Assembly (NCBI GenBank): GCA_050247075.1
Contig: JBFWUW010000018.1
Location: forward strand, 35,061 to 99,060
Length of the DNA: 64,000 bases
Source of the DNA: JBFWUW01 sp050247075
GTDB lineage: Bacteria > Planctomycetota > Planctomycetia > Pirellulales > JBFWUW01
Direction of reading: 5' to 3'
Position numbers and translations under genes: made by a program. Positions within the stretch are counted from its first letter, which is position 1. Every line of letters starts with the position of its first letter. The notes below the pieces were generated by a model, which had not been told where the DNA came from, made no database searches, and saw nothing but the letters and a program-made list of their open reading frames with translations. Positions 8,818-16,615 of this stretch are shown here, piece by piece.

Positions 8818-9053
8818 TGCGCATCGCTCGTTGGATCATCGAACTGCCGGCGGCGACCTTGATCTTGTTCGTCCGCGGTTACAAGCGTTTCATCAGCCCT
8901 TGGCTGGGGCGGAATTGCCGTTTCCAGCCGACGTGCAGCGAGTACTTCATCGGGGCGGTGCAAAAACATGGAGCCATCGTGGGAACCGCCCGCGGCATTT
9001 GGCGCATTTGCCGCTGCCACCCCTTTCATCCCGGCGGTTACGATCCTCCGTAG
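8814..9053 (+). CDS. yidD: Membrane protein insertion efficiency factor YidD
   Basis: 79 residues. The ATG at 8814 overlaps the rnpA stop as ATGA, and a second ATG follows at once; both are plausible. Family motifs are present: GYKRFISPWLG, CRFQPTCSEY, HGAIVGTARGIWRI, and CHPFHPGGYDPP at the end. YidD is a small membrane-associated helper of YidC-dependent insertion of inner-membrane proteins. yidC, which often follows, is not in the window; a glutaredoxin-like gene comes next. Confidence 0.95.
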   Translation: MMRIARWIIELPAATLILFVRGYKRFISPWLGRNCRFQPTCSEYFIGAVQKHGAIVGTARGIWRICRCHPFHPGGYDPP

Positions 9054-9159
9054 TTGCGGTTGATCGTGAATCGGCGGCACGGGGCTCTTGGCTGTTCAAC
9101 GGCCTGCCGCGAGCGCCCCGGTTCATTACACTACCACAGGCTTTTAGGGAGGTTGTCGC

Positions 9160-9393
9160 ATGGTGTTGCCAGAAGTCATTCTTTACACCCGCCGCGGCTG
9201 CCATCTTTGCGACGACGCCCGCGACCTGCTGCAACGGCACGGGCTACGGCCGCAATCCGTCGATATCGACGAAGATCCCGCCTTGCAGGCACGCTTTACC
9301 CAATGCGTGCCGGTCGTGTTTATCGACGGCCGCGAGCGGTTCCGCGGCCGCATCGACGAAGTGTTGCTGCGCCGGCTATTGCGCCGCCCGTAG
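9160..9393 (+). CDS. Glutaredoxin-like thioredoxin-fold protein
   Basis: 77 residues, one short thioredoxin fold. The redox CxxC is at Cys14-Cys17 (RRGCHLCDDA), and the cis-proline loop is VPVVFIDG. It matches the small glutaredoxin-family (DUF836-like) proteins. Probably a cytoplasmic thiol-disulfide reductase; the substrate is unknown. About 100 bases separate it from yidD, so co-transcription is possible but not shown. Confidence 0.88.
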   Translation: MVLPEVILYTRRGCHLCDDARDLLQRHGLRPQSVDIDEDPALQARFTQCVPVVFIDGRERFRGRIDEVLLRRLLRRP

Positions 9394-9610
9394 AACGATT
9401 ACATGTGGCGAACACGTTCGCCATAGCAATCGCCAAATGCATTCGGCAATTTGGTCCCAAAGCAAATTGCAAGAAGTTCCCGCTTGCTACTGCTCCGGCC
9501 GTTCCGTTGATATTGGCTCGGTTGCCTAATTCGAGGTGTAGTGTTCTACGTCAGACGGCGGCGTATAGACCACTCGCGAAACCGAGCCGCGTGGAAACAG
9601 AAGACAATCT

Positions 9611-9793
9611 CTAGTTGATTGCCGGAGTGCCGGTTTCAGCGGATTTGTCCGGTCTTGTCCAATCGGCGAGGACTTGTTCGATCCGAGCATTGAGTTGGTC
9701 CAGCCGAGCCAGGACATCATCCTGGCGCAGTTCAATCTCGGCCAACAAGTCGGCGGCAAGTGAGTGCATGGATTTGAAATCGGCCATCGACAT
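9611..9793 (-). CDS. Small helical protein, unknown
   Basis: 60 residues starting at the ATG of MSMADFKSMHS. The sequence is one long amphipathic helix with a heptad-like pattern (LAAELLAEIELRQDDVLARL-type spacing of leucines), so a small coiled coil is likely. A longer frame to 9898 adds a basic, low-complexity extension and is less likely. No family recognised; the call rests on coding-like composition only. Confidence 0.45.
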   Translation of the reverse strand: MSMADFKSMHSLAADLLAEIELRQDDVLARLDQLNARIEQVLADWTRPDKSAETGTPAIN

Positions 9794-9977
9794 GCTCAAA
9801 TTGCCTGGAGAATGGTGCGCCGGCAAAGTCCCCCCAGGCGGCACGCGCGGCGGCAACAGAGTTTGCCACGCCGCTCGTGGGCACCGCGAACGGTACAAAC
9901 CGCCTCAATCTTGTAGACTACGTCTGGCGTGACCGGGATGCGTGACGGCAATGCTGTCCCCCACACTTGTGTTCGCG

Positions 9978-11225
9978 ATGAAACTGTTACTTGGAAAGGC
10001 TCGCGTCATGGCTGTTGCACCTTCCGCGACAAGTGGATCGGCGGGAATATGCTTGTTGATGGGGCTTCTCGCCATGCCGTGCATCTCGCTAGTCCAGGCG
10101 CAAGATGATCTTGAGCCGGCCAAGCATGTGATGTCGGGCTTTGACGAAACCGTGGACCAGATCGTTCAAGACGTGTCGCATGCCATGCAGGTTCTGAATC
10201 GCGTCAATTTGCAAGTGGGACCGATTGCCGGGCCGCCCAACGCCTCGACCAGTTCTGGTTTCGTGCTGGCAATCCAACGGCACCTGCCCGAGTGGATGGA
10301 GAGTTTACCAGGCGAAGATTCCGTCTACTTGACCGCTTCTTATGCCGCGAATGTCGATCCAACATCGGGCCGCGCCTGCCTGGCCATCGACGCTGCCTTG
10401 AAGGATGCAGGTGGCCAGGAACTCCATAAACTTCCCCGATATCTGCTGGTCGATGAACCATCCCTGCTGATTCTGCTGGCCGGCAATGGTTCACTGCCGC
10501 TGAAGGGCCTGGGCGAGTTCCCCCTTTCCGACGTTCGCAACGATGCGCTGGTTGAATTGCTCGCCAGGCCTAAATTTGCCCTGCAGCCGCGCGGCAACAA
10601 CTGGAAGGTCTCCACCGTCGCACGGCCATCCGCCGGCAGCCCTTACGGCATCGAGTTCCTCGATCGCATCCGAACCGATCGAAACGGGAACGAATACTTT
10701 TGGCCCGTGGCTGTCGGACAGCAAAACGGCCAGCCCCTGGTTGAGATCGACGAGGGCCATGTTTTTGCCGTGCGGCTGATCAATGACACGCCTCAACCGG
10801 TCGCCGTGACGCTGACGATGAATGGCAGAAACATTCTCGCGCGCGATCCGCGGCCCGGCCAGAAACCGGCTACCGGTCTTGCGGGACAAAATTGGATCGT
10901 GGCGGGCAAGCATTCCACGGCGATGGTGTGGGGCCAGTTGGCGGACGGCAAAAAGTGGTTGGCGGACGGCAATAAGTGGACAGAGTTCAAAAGTGCTGAT
11001 GGCGGGGCCGATGGCAGCGTACTAACCGCCGTATTTAGCGCGGCATTCACCGACAAGCCGCCCGCCGATGAGCCCCCTCCCGCGTTTACCGTTAACGGCG
11101 AGCAATTCCTGCAAGAAGGGCGCAAGGTGGAAGACCGCGATCGGCCGCTGCTGATGAACTTTGGCGTCAGCCGCGGCGCGGTCAGCGTTCGCTACCGGGA
11201 AGAAAGGGAAGGAGGGAAACCGTAG
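9978..11225 (+). CDS. Exported protein, unknown
   Basis: 415 residues from the ATG at 9978. Alternatives are 9942 and 10008; the last has a GGAAAGG (9993-9999) eight bases upstream. All starts place a hydrophobic segment before a likely cleavage site (GICLLMGLLAMPCISLVQAQ). The mature part starts with a helical segment (DETVDQIVQDVSHAMQVLNR), followed by a mixed domain, and then a beta-sandwich-like region (GHVFAVRLINDTPQPVAVTL). That type of segment appears in several large planctomycete proteins of unknown role, but I cannot name the family. Single gene, divergent from the small helical gene. Confidence 0.75.
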   Translation: MKLLLGKARVMAVAPSATSGSAGICLLMGLLAMPCISLVQAQDDLEPAKHVMSGFDETVDQIVQDVSHAMQVLNRVNLQVGPIAGPPNASTSSGFVLAIQRHLPEWMESLPGEDSVYLTASYAANVDPTSGRACLAIDAALKDAGGQELHKLPRYLLVDEPSLLILLAGNGSLPLKGLGEFPLSDVRNDALVELLARPKFALQPRGNNWKVSTVARPSAGSPYGIEFLDRIRTDRNGNEYFWPVAVGQQNGQPLVEIDEGHVFAVRLINDTPQPVAVTLTMNGRNILARDPRPGQKPATGLAGQNWIVAGKHSTAMVWGQLADGKKWLADGNKWTEFKSADGGADGSVLTAVFSAAFTDKPPADEPPPAFTVNGEQFLQEGRKVEDRDRPLLMNFGVSRGAVSVRYREEREGGKP

Positions 11226-11234
11226 GGCTCGCTA

Positions 11235-11257
11235 TAGGAGCCGTCTCTGACGGCGAA
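11235..11257 (+). repeat. Short dispersed hairpin repeat, type A copy 1
   Basis: TAGGAG followed by CCGTC, TCT, GACGG and CGAA. The 5-base stem lies in a 23-base unit. Related copies occur at 35464-35485, 49194-49216 (opposite strand) and 56669-56688. Downstream similarity with the 56669 copy continues for about 20 bases through GTCGCTTTTCGCTCCG. Confidence 0.6.
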
Positions 11258-11413
11258 TCCAAAAGCGTCGCTTTTCGCTCCGGGCGTGTGAACGAATGGA
11301 CTTGGCGGCAACTTCGTGAATAGTCGTTCCGCTTTCCGCGACGGCTGCCCAGTTGAGCTGCGAAGCCAACTTGTCGCCATCGGTATTCGGCCCCCAATTT
11401 CAACGCCGCCAAC

Positions 11414-11449
11414 AAAAAAACCACCCCGCGGCGACGAGCCGCGGGGTGG
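11414..11449 (-). terminator. Rho-independent terminator of the porin gene
   Basis: A perfect 12-base stem (CCACCCCGCGGC, 11421-11432, with 11438-11449) and a 5-base loop is followed on the minus strand by seven T residues. It lies about 55 bases beyond the porin stop at 11506. This is the strongest terminator in the window. Confidence 0.92.
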
Positions 11450-11505
11450 AGCAAGGAGTCGATCGTCTCTTGTGGCCAGGGCATGCCTGGCCGGTTGACC
11501 GTGGA

Positions 11506-13014
11506 CTAGTACATGAAGATCACGTCGTTGGTCCACACAAACTGGTTACGTCCAGTACCGTTGTTGTACGGCAGGTTGCCGTTGCGGCCAACGGGCCCGT
11601 CGTAAACATCCAGGGCGACAGCCGAGCGGAAGATGACGTTCTTGTTAGGCGTCCACTTCGGACCGGTCATGAACCGATAAAAGCTGCCGTTGTAACCAGA
11701 ACGAGCACCACTCAAACCGCGATCGCCGGTGGCGCCAGCGCCGTTGCGGTCGATCAAGAACCCGCCCACGCGGTTGCCGCCGTCATCGCGGAACCATTCG
11801 GCGTTGACACCCCAAGACAGGCAGTCGTCAAACTTATAGTAGGCAAACGCGTTAACGCCGTACCAGTAACCAGTGGCCGTGCCGGGCCCCTGGGCGTTGG
11901 CTTGGGTACCGAAGTCCGATTGCAACACCACCGTCACATTGTCGTTAATGGGACGGGTGTAGACCAAGGACTGGAGATAACGGAAGTCGGTCGTGGCAAA
12001 ACCGCCGTTGAATTCGTTGCCGAAGATCGTAAAGAACGCCAACGTGTCTTCGCAATCGCCGGTCAGGGTGACCAAGCCCATGCCGTTAACACGGTTTTGA
12101 TTGTCCCAGATGTTGTCCCAGCCGCGGACCACGCCGCCCATCACGCTCAACTGGTCGTTGAGCTGGTTGGTAACGGTGACACCGGTGTGGGTAAACGGCT
12201 CGCCGTATTGGAACGTGTAAGGCAGAATCGTGAAGAAGTTTTGGTACGTCTGCACGGTCGCGTAACCGACGGGCGAAATGAACCGCCCGGCACGAATCGT
12301 CCAGTCGCACTTCTTGGCTTCCACATAGAACTGCGGCGTTACGATACCGTAGAACCGGCTATCACGATTCCATTGGGGAACGCCGTTGGGAGTCAAGTCC
12401 AGGCCCAAACCGCCGATGAACCGGGTGTCGGTGCCGTAAACAGCGTCGGCGCGGTAGCCAACATCCCAGCAGCAGTTGCCGCCTTCGGCCTCTTTATAGA
12501 CCCACAACCAGGCCTGGTTGAGCTGGTACTCGTTGGCCCGGTCGGTCCAGGTCATCGGGCCGTTATAACGGTCGGCCGGGTTGCTGGGGTTCCAGGTGAA
12601 CGATTGCGCGACGAAGCCGCCGACATTGATTTCGTGGCACTTCAGCCATTCGCAGTTGCCGAACAGGGCCCAAGCCTCGCCCTGGTCGCAGCCGCAACCA
12701 TTGGTGCAGCCGCCATCAAAAGAGTTGCAACAAGAGTTGCAGCACGAATCTCCGGGCGTCCAGTTGCAGCAACCGGCGTCAGCGGGAGCGGCCTCGGGGG
12801 CAGCCTCCGGAGCCATGGCCCCACCCGATGCGTCGGGGGCGGCCGGCACGGCTGCCGGGTCGCTGGGGGACTCGTCATCGTAATAATCGTAGGCAGCAGG
12901 CTGTGCCTGAGGCCCGCCGCGCAGGCGGACGCTCGAGCCCTGCTGGGCCGACGCCACGCTTCCGCCGAGCAAGCCGGCGACCGCGATAGTCAGCGCAAAA
13001 CGTGCGATTCTCAT
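11506..13014 (-). CDS. Outer-membrane beta-barrel porin, planctomycete (BBP2-like) type
   Basis: 502 residues. The start is supported by a GGAGG nine to ten bases upstream and a clear signal peptide (RIARFALTIAVAGLLGGSVASA). After an alanine/proline-rich linker comes a cysteine-rich segment (about residues 75-125, around a dozen Cys, such as CCNSCCNSF and CTNGCGC). The rest alternates short beta strands ending in aromatic residues, with INVGGFVAQSFTWNP, IRAGRFISPVGYATVQ and a terminal aromatic (FMY), as in outer-membrane barrels of the BBP2 superfamily. It likely forms a diffusion channel or adhesin-like barrel. It is monocistronic, with its own terminator and a relatively AT-rich upstream region, consistent with high expression. 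Confidence 0.88.
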   Translation of the reverse strand: MRIARFALTIAVAGLLGGSVASAQQGSSVRLRGGPQAQPAAYDYYDDESPSDPAAVPAAPDASGGAMAPEAAPEAAPADAGCCNWTPGDSCCNSCCNSFDGGCTNGCGCDQGEAWALFGNCEWLKCHEINVGGFVAQSFTWNPSNPADRYNGPMTWTDRANEYQLNQAWLWVYKEAEGGNCCWDVGYRADAVYGTDTRFIGGLGLDLTPNGVPQWNRDSRFYGIVTPQFYVEAKKCDWTIRAGRFISPVGYATVQTYQNFFTILPYTFQYGEPFTHTGVTVTNQLNDQLSVMGGVVRGWDNIWDNQNRVNGMGLVTLTGDCEDTLAFFTIFGNEFNGGFATTDFRYLQSLVYTRPINDNVTVVLQSDFGTQANAQGPGTATGYWYGVNAFAYYKFDDCLSWGVNAEWFRDDGGNRVGGFLIDRNGAGATGDRGLSGARSGYNGSFYRFMTGPKWTPNKNVIFRSAVALDVYDGPVGRNGNLPYNNGTGRNQFVWTNDVIFMY

Positions 13015-13280
13015 AGAAACAATCCTCCATCCATGGAAAGAACAGACACCGAAAGAGCGGGTCCGCCTGAGACCACCAGAGTCGACCCGCACACCAGCCA
13101 GAACGTCCGAGCCATCTTGGCAAGGCCGATCGGACTTAAAACACGGTACGGGTTCTGGCAAAGTTGCTATCGTCTAGGATGGAAGCCGGGAATTATTCCA
13201 AACCGTGCGAACTTCTTGGCTTTTCCTGGATTTTTTTAGATTTTTCGGACTCTGTTCGCATCGGGCAAAGTCTGCGGATG

Positions 13281-14363
13281 CTAGCAGTCGTCTGGCCCCT
13301 TGTAAGGCGGGTGAATAATAGCGCGACTTGCTCCACCATCCGCAGCCCTTTGTTGAACCGCTGCACGGCTGAGGCGATCGGCCCAATGGAGTGGTTCCGG
13401 CAGCCGGTGTCCCGCCAAGAAATGCTCCACAACCGATTGGGCCAGGGCACAGTCGGTTCGGTGGCCCGGAGAGACATACAACGGGTTACGGGCCTTGGGT
13501 GTGGGATAGACCGCCACGGCCAACGCTTCGCCATCCAACAAAATGGGGCGTGTGGAGGGACGAGCCTTGGCCGACCGGCCAGCTTGGTTGCTGCGTTGTG
13601 GGCCCGCGGCGACCGTTCCACAGAGCAAGGTCTTGGTGACGCCGACGGTGGCCATATCGGCCACAATCCCCAGGTGCGAGGCAATCCCCATGCGGCGGGG
13701 GTGCAAGATGCCCGTGCCATCCACAAGCACGACCGGTGCTAGCTGGCCGGCCGCGCGAACTTGCTCCAGCAGAGCCAGATAAACGGGCAATTCGCGAAAC
13801 GTCAGATACGACGTGATATAGGGGAAATGCACTTCCGCGTGCAAAGTCTGGGACCAAACGAGCTGGCCGGTAGCCGTGTCGAACAACGTGTAGGCCGCTA
13901 CGGCTGCCCGCGGAGCGGCGTAAGAAACATCCAATCCCCCAATGAGATTGGGCAGGCCCACCCCCGCGTAAGTTGGGTCGATCTGCCCGCGCAACGATTC
14001 TTGTATTTGCCTCAGCCGTTCTAAAGGGCGGTCACCGCGAAAGTCTCGAAAACGGTATCGCGACAAATCGACGCGGCCACGTTCAACAGCCACTCCTTCG
14101 CCTTGCAGCCGCGAAATCTTGTCGGCGGGCTGTCCGGAAATGTAAGCACCAACGTCGCCATTGGCCCGCACCACGCGGTGGCAGTGGCAATCAGTATGGT
14201 GAGCATGATGCAACATTTCATGGCCGATCCATTTGGCCGCTACGCGGTTTCCCAGGGCTTCGGCGACGTCGCCATAGGTAGCGACATGGCCAGCGGGTAT
14301 TTGCCAGAGCAAACCGTGCAATTGAGCTGGCAGATCGGGAAGCGCAACGAAGTCGAATACCAT
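13281..14363 (-). CDS. Fusion of alkyltransferase-like domain and endonuclease V
   Basis: 360 residues. Residues 1-100 are an O6-alkylguanine-DNA alkyltransferase-type domain (PAGHVATYGDVAEALGN; CHRV at 61-64). Residues 115-310 are endonuclease V, with the three family carboxylates in place: Asp145 (GGLDVSY), Glu191 (LTFRELP) and Asp215 (VLVDGTGILHPRR). Endonuclease V nicks DNA near deoxyinosine. In the first half the residue before the acceptor Cys61 is His, not Pro, and the usual arginine-finger position reads AKWIG, so methyl transfer may be weakened or altered. A bifunctional protein of this layout is known from the archaeon Ferroplasma. Start at 14363; 14384 is an alternative. Confidence 0.9.
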   Translation of the reverse strand: MVFDFVALPDLPAQLHGLLWQIPAGHVATYGDVAEALGNRVAAKWIGHEMLHHAHHTDCHCHRVVRANGDVGAYISGQPADKISRLQGEGVAVERGRVDLSRYRFRDFRGDRPLERLRQIQESLRGQIDPTYAGVGLPNLIGGLDVSYAAPRAAVAAYTLFDTATGQLVWSQTLHAEVHFPYITSYLTFRELPVYLALLEQVRAAGQLAPVVLVDGTGILHPRRMGIASHLGIVADMATVGVTKTLLCGTVAAGPQRSNQAGRSAKARPSTRPILLDGEALAVAVYPTPKARNPLYVSPGHRTDCALAQSVVEHFLAGHRLPEPLHWADRLSRAAVQQRAADGGASRAIIHPPYKGPDDC

Positions 14364-14369
14364 GCGTTG

Positions 14370-14375
14370 ATTATA
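14370..14375 (-). promoter_or_regulatory. Possible -10 box (TATAAT), leaderless start
   Basis: A consensus TATAAT on the minus strand ends six bases before the ATG at 14363, placing the expected transcription start on the first base of the start codon. No matching -35 was seen. If used, the repair fusion would have a leaderless mRNA. Chance occurrence cannot be excluded. Confidence 0.25.
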
Positions 14376-14489
14376 GCGCGTCATTACAATCCGCCGGGAC
14401 GCTTGGGGGGGCCGCAATAGACCGCTACGATAGTCGTTCCGCCGGTATGGCGAGCTTGGACGATGAACCACCGCAGCGAGAGTTGCTTC

Positions 14490-15368
14490 ATGTTACGTTG
14501 GCGTTTGCTACTGGGAACCGCGTTCATCGCCGCATTGGCTGGGCTTTGCTGGCTAGACCTGCACGCGGCAATGCCGGGTATCTGGCTGATGCCGTTAGTC
14601 TTGGTGCTCAGCCTGGTTGGAACGCAAGAATTGCTGGGCCTGCTCAAAGCCCGCGGGCTGCGGCCAATCGCCTGGCCGTTGTACGTTGGCAATCTGGCGG
14701 TGGTGGCCAGCAACTGGGCAGCGGTGTTGCACGCAAACAGCACACTCGGGCCGTTGGGCTGGCCCTTGCTCGTGTTAGCGCTGGCTGTATTACTAGCAAT
14801 TATGGCCCAGATGCGCCGTTACACGGGACCAGGGGCAGTCATGGAACAATTGGGGCTGTCGATGTTTTGCCTGGTGTACGTGGGGCTGCTGCTGTCCTTC
14901 GTCTGCCAATTGCGGCTGATCGGCGGCGGGCGGACAGGGCTGGCAGCCGTGGTCTCCCTATTGATTGTGGTCAAGCTGTGCGATGTGGGGGCCTACACCT
15001 TTGGCCGGTTGTTCGGCCGGCACAAAATGTCGCCCATTCTCAGTCCCGGCAAAACATGGGAGGGAGCCGCCGGCGGGCTGGCTTTGGCCTGCCTGGGCGC
15101 ATGGCTGGCGTTGCATGTCTTAGCGCCGCGAATCTCTGTCCAAGCGTTGCCGGCGGGACCGTGGTACGGCTGGGCCGCCTTTGGATTGGTGGTGGGTATG
15201 GCCGGTATTCTGGGCGATTTGGCCGAATCACTCATCAAACGCGACGTAGGCCGCAAGGACTCCAGCACCTGGATGCCTGGTTTCGGCGGCGTCTTGGACC
15301 TGTTGGATTCGATCTTGTTCGCCGCACCGGTGGCTTATCTCTTGTGGGCGCTCAAGCTCGTTCCGTGA
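14490..15368 (+). CDS. cdsA: Phosphatidate cytidylyltransferase
   Basis: 292 residues from the ATG of MLRWRLLLG; an upstream ATG at 14463 adds nine residues. Several membrane helices are followed by the CdsA signature near the C-terminus: GDLAESLIKRDVGRKDSS and then GFGGVLDLLDS. The enzyme makes CDP-diacylglycerol from phosphatidate and CTP at the inner membrane, the branch point to all phospholipids. It is transcribed divergently from the repair fusion and converges with the metallophosphatase gene across only 17 bases. The usual neighbours uppS, dxr and frr are not here. Confidence 0.93.
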   Translation: MLRWRLLLGTAFIAALAGLCWLDLHAAMPGIWLMPLVLVLSLVGTQELLGLLKARGLRPIAWPLYVGNLAVVASNWAAVLHANSTLGPLGWPLLVLALAVLLAIMAQMRRYTGPGAVMEQLGLSMFCLVYVGLLLSFVCQLRLIGGGRTGLAAVVSLLIVVKLCDVGAYTFGRLFGRHKMSPILSPGKTWEGAAGGLALACLGAWLALHVLAPRISVQALPAGPWYGWAAFGLVVGMAGILGDLAESLIKRDVGRKDSSTWMPGFGGVLDLLDSILFAAPVAYLLWALKLVP

Positions 15369-15385
15369 ATCGCAGGCACGCGGCT

Positions 15386-16057
15386 TCATTCCCCGCTGCT
15401 GGTTCGCAACTCACCCTGGGCGCTGGCTTGCCAGGTCTGCCCGCTTTCAACGTCTAACGCCGTCAGCCAACGGCCGCCGAAGCAATACGTATCGATGCAC
15501 TTGAGGTGCCCCAGGTCGAGGATCTCGCCGCTTTTTTGCGAAGTATGCCCCACGACGGCCGTCTTGCCCGAAATATGCGGCCCGGGGATGCTGTGCTTGA
15601 GCGAAACCCACCGCAGTGCGTAAAGTTGCTGCGCGTCCAGTGGCGTGTCGCTGTCGTAGTTGGCGTGAACAAAAAAATGGGTGTCGGTCTCAAAGTAGTT
15701 CTGGCAATTCCGCAAGAACTCGACATGCTCCGCGGGAATATCGGCCAGACCGGCGTCTGGCCCGTACGATTGCAGCGTAGCGCGTCCGCCGTAGATCAGC
15801 CAGGCGTCGGGCTCGTCGGGGTGTTCCAGATTATCCAGCAGCATTTCCTCGTGGTTGCCCATCAAGGCCACCAGGTGGCAACGGCTGGCCAGACCCAACA
15901 AGCGGTCGATCACACCGCGGCTATTAGGCCCGCGATCGATGTAGTCTCCCAGCATGACCAGCGTATCACTGCGCCGCAAATCAATGGCCGCCAAAACGGC
16001 CTGAAAGGCGGCGTCACATCCATGAATATCGCCGATGGCAATCGTCCGTGAAGCCAT
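15386..16057 (-). CDS. Calcineurin-like metallophosphatase, PrpE/ApaH type
   Basis: 223 residues. The metal-binding blocks of the PPP phosphatase family appear in order: GDIHG (9-13), GDYIDRGP (37-44), GNHEE (67-71), then a later His (FFVHANYD) and VVGHT. That is the compact bacterial Ser/Thr phosphatase or dinucleoside tetraphosphate hydrolase form. Whether the substrate is phosphoprotein or Ap4A cannot be told from sequence. Cytoplasmic, apparently a single gene. Confidence 0.92.
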   Translation of the reverse strand: MASRTIAIGDIHGCDAAFQAVLAAIDLRRSDTLVMLGDYIDRGPNSRGVIDRLLGLASRCHLVALMGNHEEMLLDNLEHPDEPDAWLIYGGRATLQSYGPDAGLADIPAEHVEFLRNCQNYFETDTHFFVHANYDSDTPLDAQQLYALRWVSLKHSIPGPHISGKTAVVGHTSQKSGEILDLGHLKCIDTYCFGGRWLTALDVESGQTWQASAQGELRTSSGE

Positions 16058-16221
16058 GAATAGATTATGTCCTGGTTGATGCTATTGAGCCGATGGTATC
16101 GCGTTGTGAGGCTGCCGCTCATCGAGTGCCCCGAGTTCGCCCGTCCGATGACAACATGCCCGCGAATGGTATCGCAAGAACGTCCACCAACGCAATCGTC
16201 GCTAAGGGCAAATCAAGTCCA

Positions 16222-16252
16222 TAAAAACGGGCGAGGGAATGCCCTCGCCCGT
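16222..16252 (-). terminator. Rho-independent terminator of the DUF2171 gene
   Basis: An 11-base perfect stem (ACGGGCGAGGG, 16227-16237, with 16242-16252) and a 4-base loop is followed on the minus strand by five T residues (16222-16226). It lies 18 bases beyond the stop of the gene at 16270. Confidence 0.9.
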
Positions 16253-16269
16253 GAACGCTCGCTGTCTGG

Positions 16270-16512
16270 TTAAACTGAAGCCGGCTCCGTGGACCAGGTT
16301 TGAAAGACCTCGTCGGAATTCTTGGCTAAACGGACGCACTGGTCCACCTTGTCGATCCATTCGACTGGGATGTAGTGGTGGTGGCCATTGGCGGCTGGAT
16401 CATTCTTGGTCAGCTTGATCGTTTTGCCTTCCACACGGTCCACCTCGCCAACATGAGTGCCACAACAGGCGACAACTTCCATATGTTCGCGGATTTCCGA
16501 TGTATTGTTCAT
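16270..16512 (-). CDS. DUF2171 domain protein
   Basis: 80 residues. It has a good Shine-Dalgarno (AAGGAG, six bases before the ATG) and its own terminator. The sequence fits the PRC-barrel-like DUF2171 family: IREHMEVVACCGTHVGEVD, GKTIKLTKND, HHYIPVEWIDKVD, then a charged end. Such small proteins are often stress- or desiccation-linked, but no biochemical role is established. Strong expression signals around a short gene suggest an abundant cytoplasmic protein. Confidence 0.85.
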   Translation of the reverse strand: MNNTSEIREHMEVVACCGTHVGEVDRVEGKTIKLTKNDPAANGHHHYIPVEWIDKVDQCVRLAKNSDEVFQTWSTEPASV

Positions 16513-16615
16513 TATCTACTCCTTTTCGCAAAGTCCGTAAGCAAAAGCCCCTGCGAAAGGATATGCAACTCGCGTGCCGCGCCGCGACTAAATTGAATGG
16601 CGGCGTACAAGATTA

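Noticed and set aside
11353..13239. 628-codon open frame on the plus strand
   Set aside because: Mirror of the porin gene, crossing its terminator and promoter region. The product is Val/Ala/Gly-rich without motif.
16067..16273. 68-codon frame in the gap before the DUF2171 terminator
   Set aside because: It runs through the terminator hairpin and has no Shine-Dalgarno or recognisable sequence.
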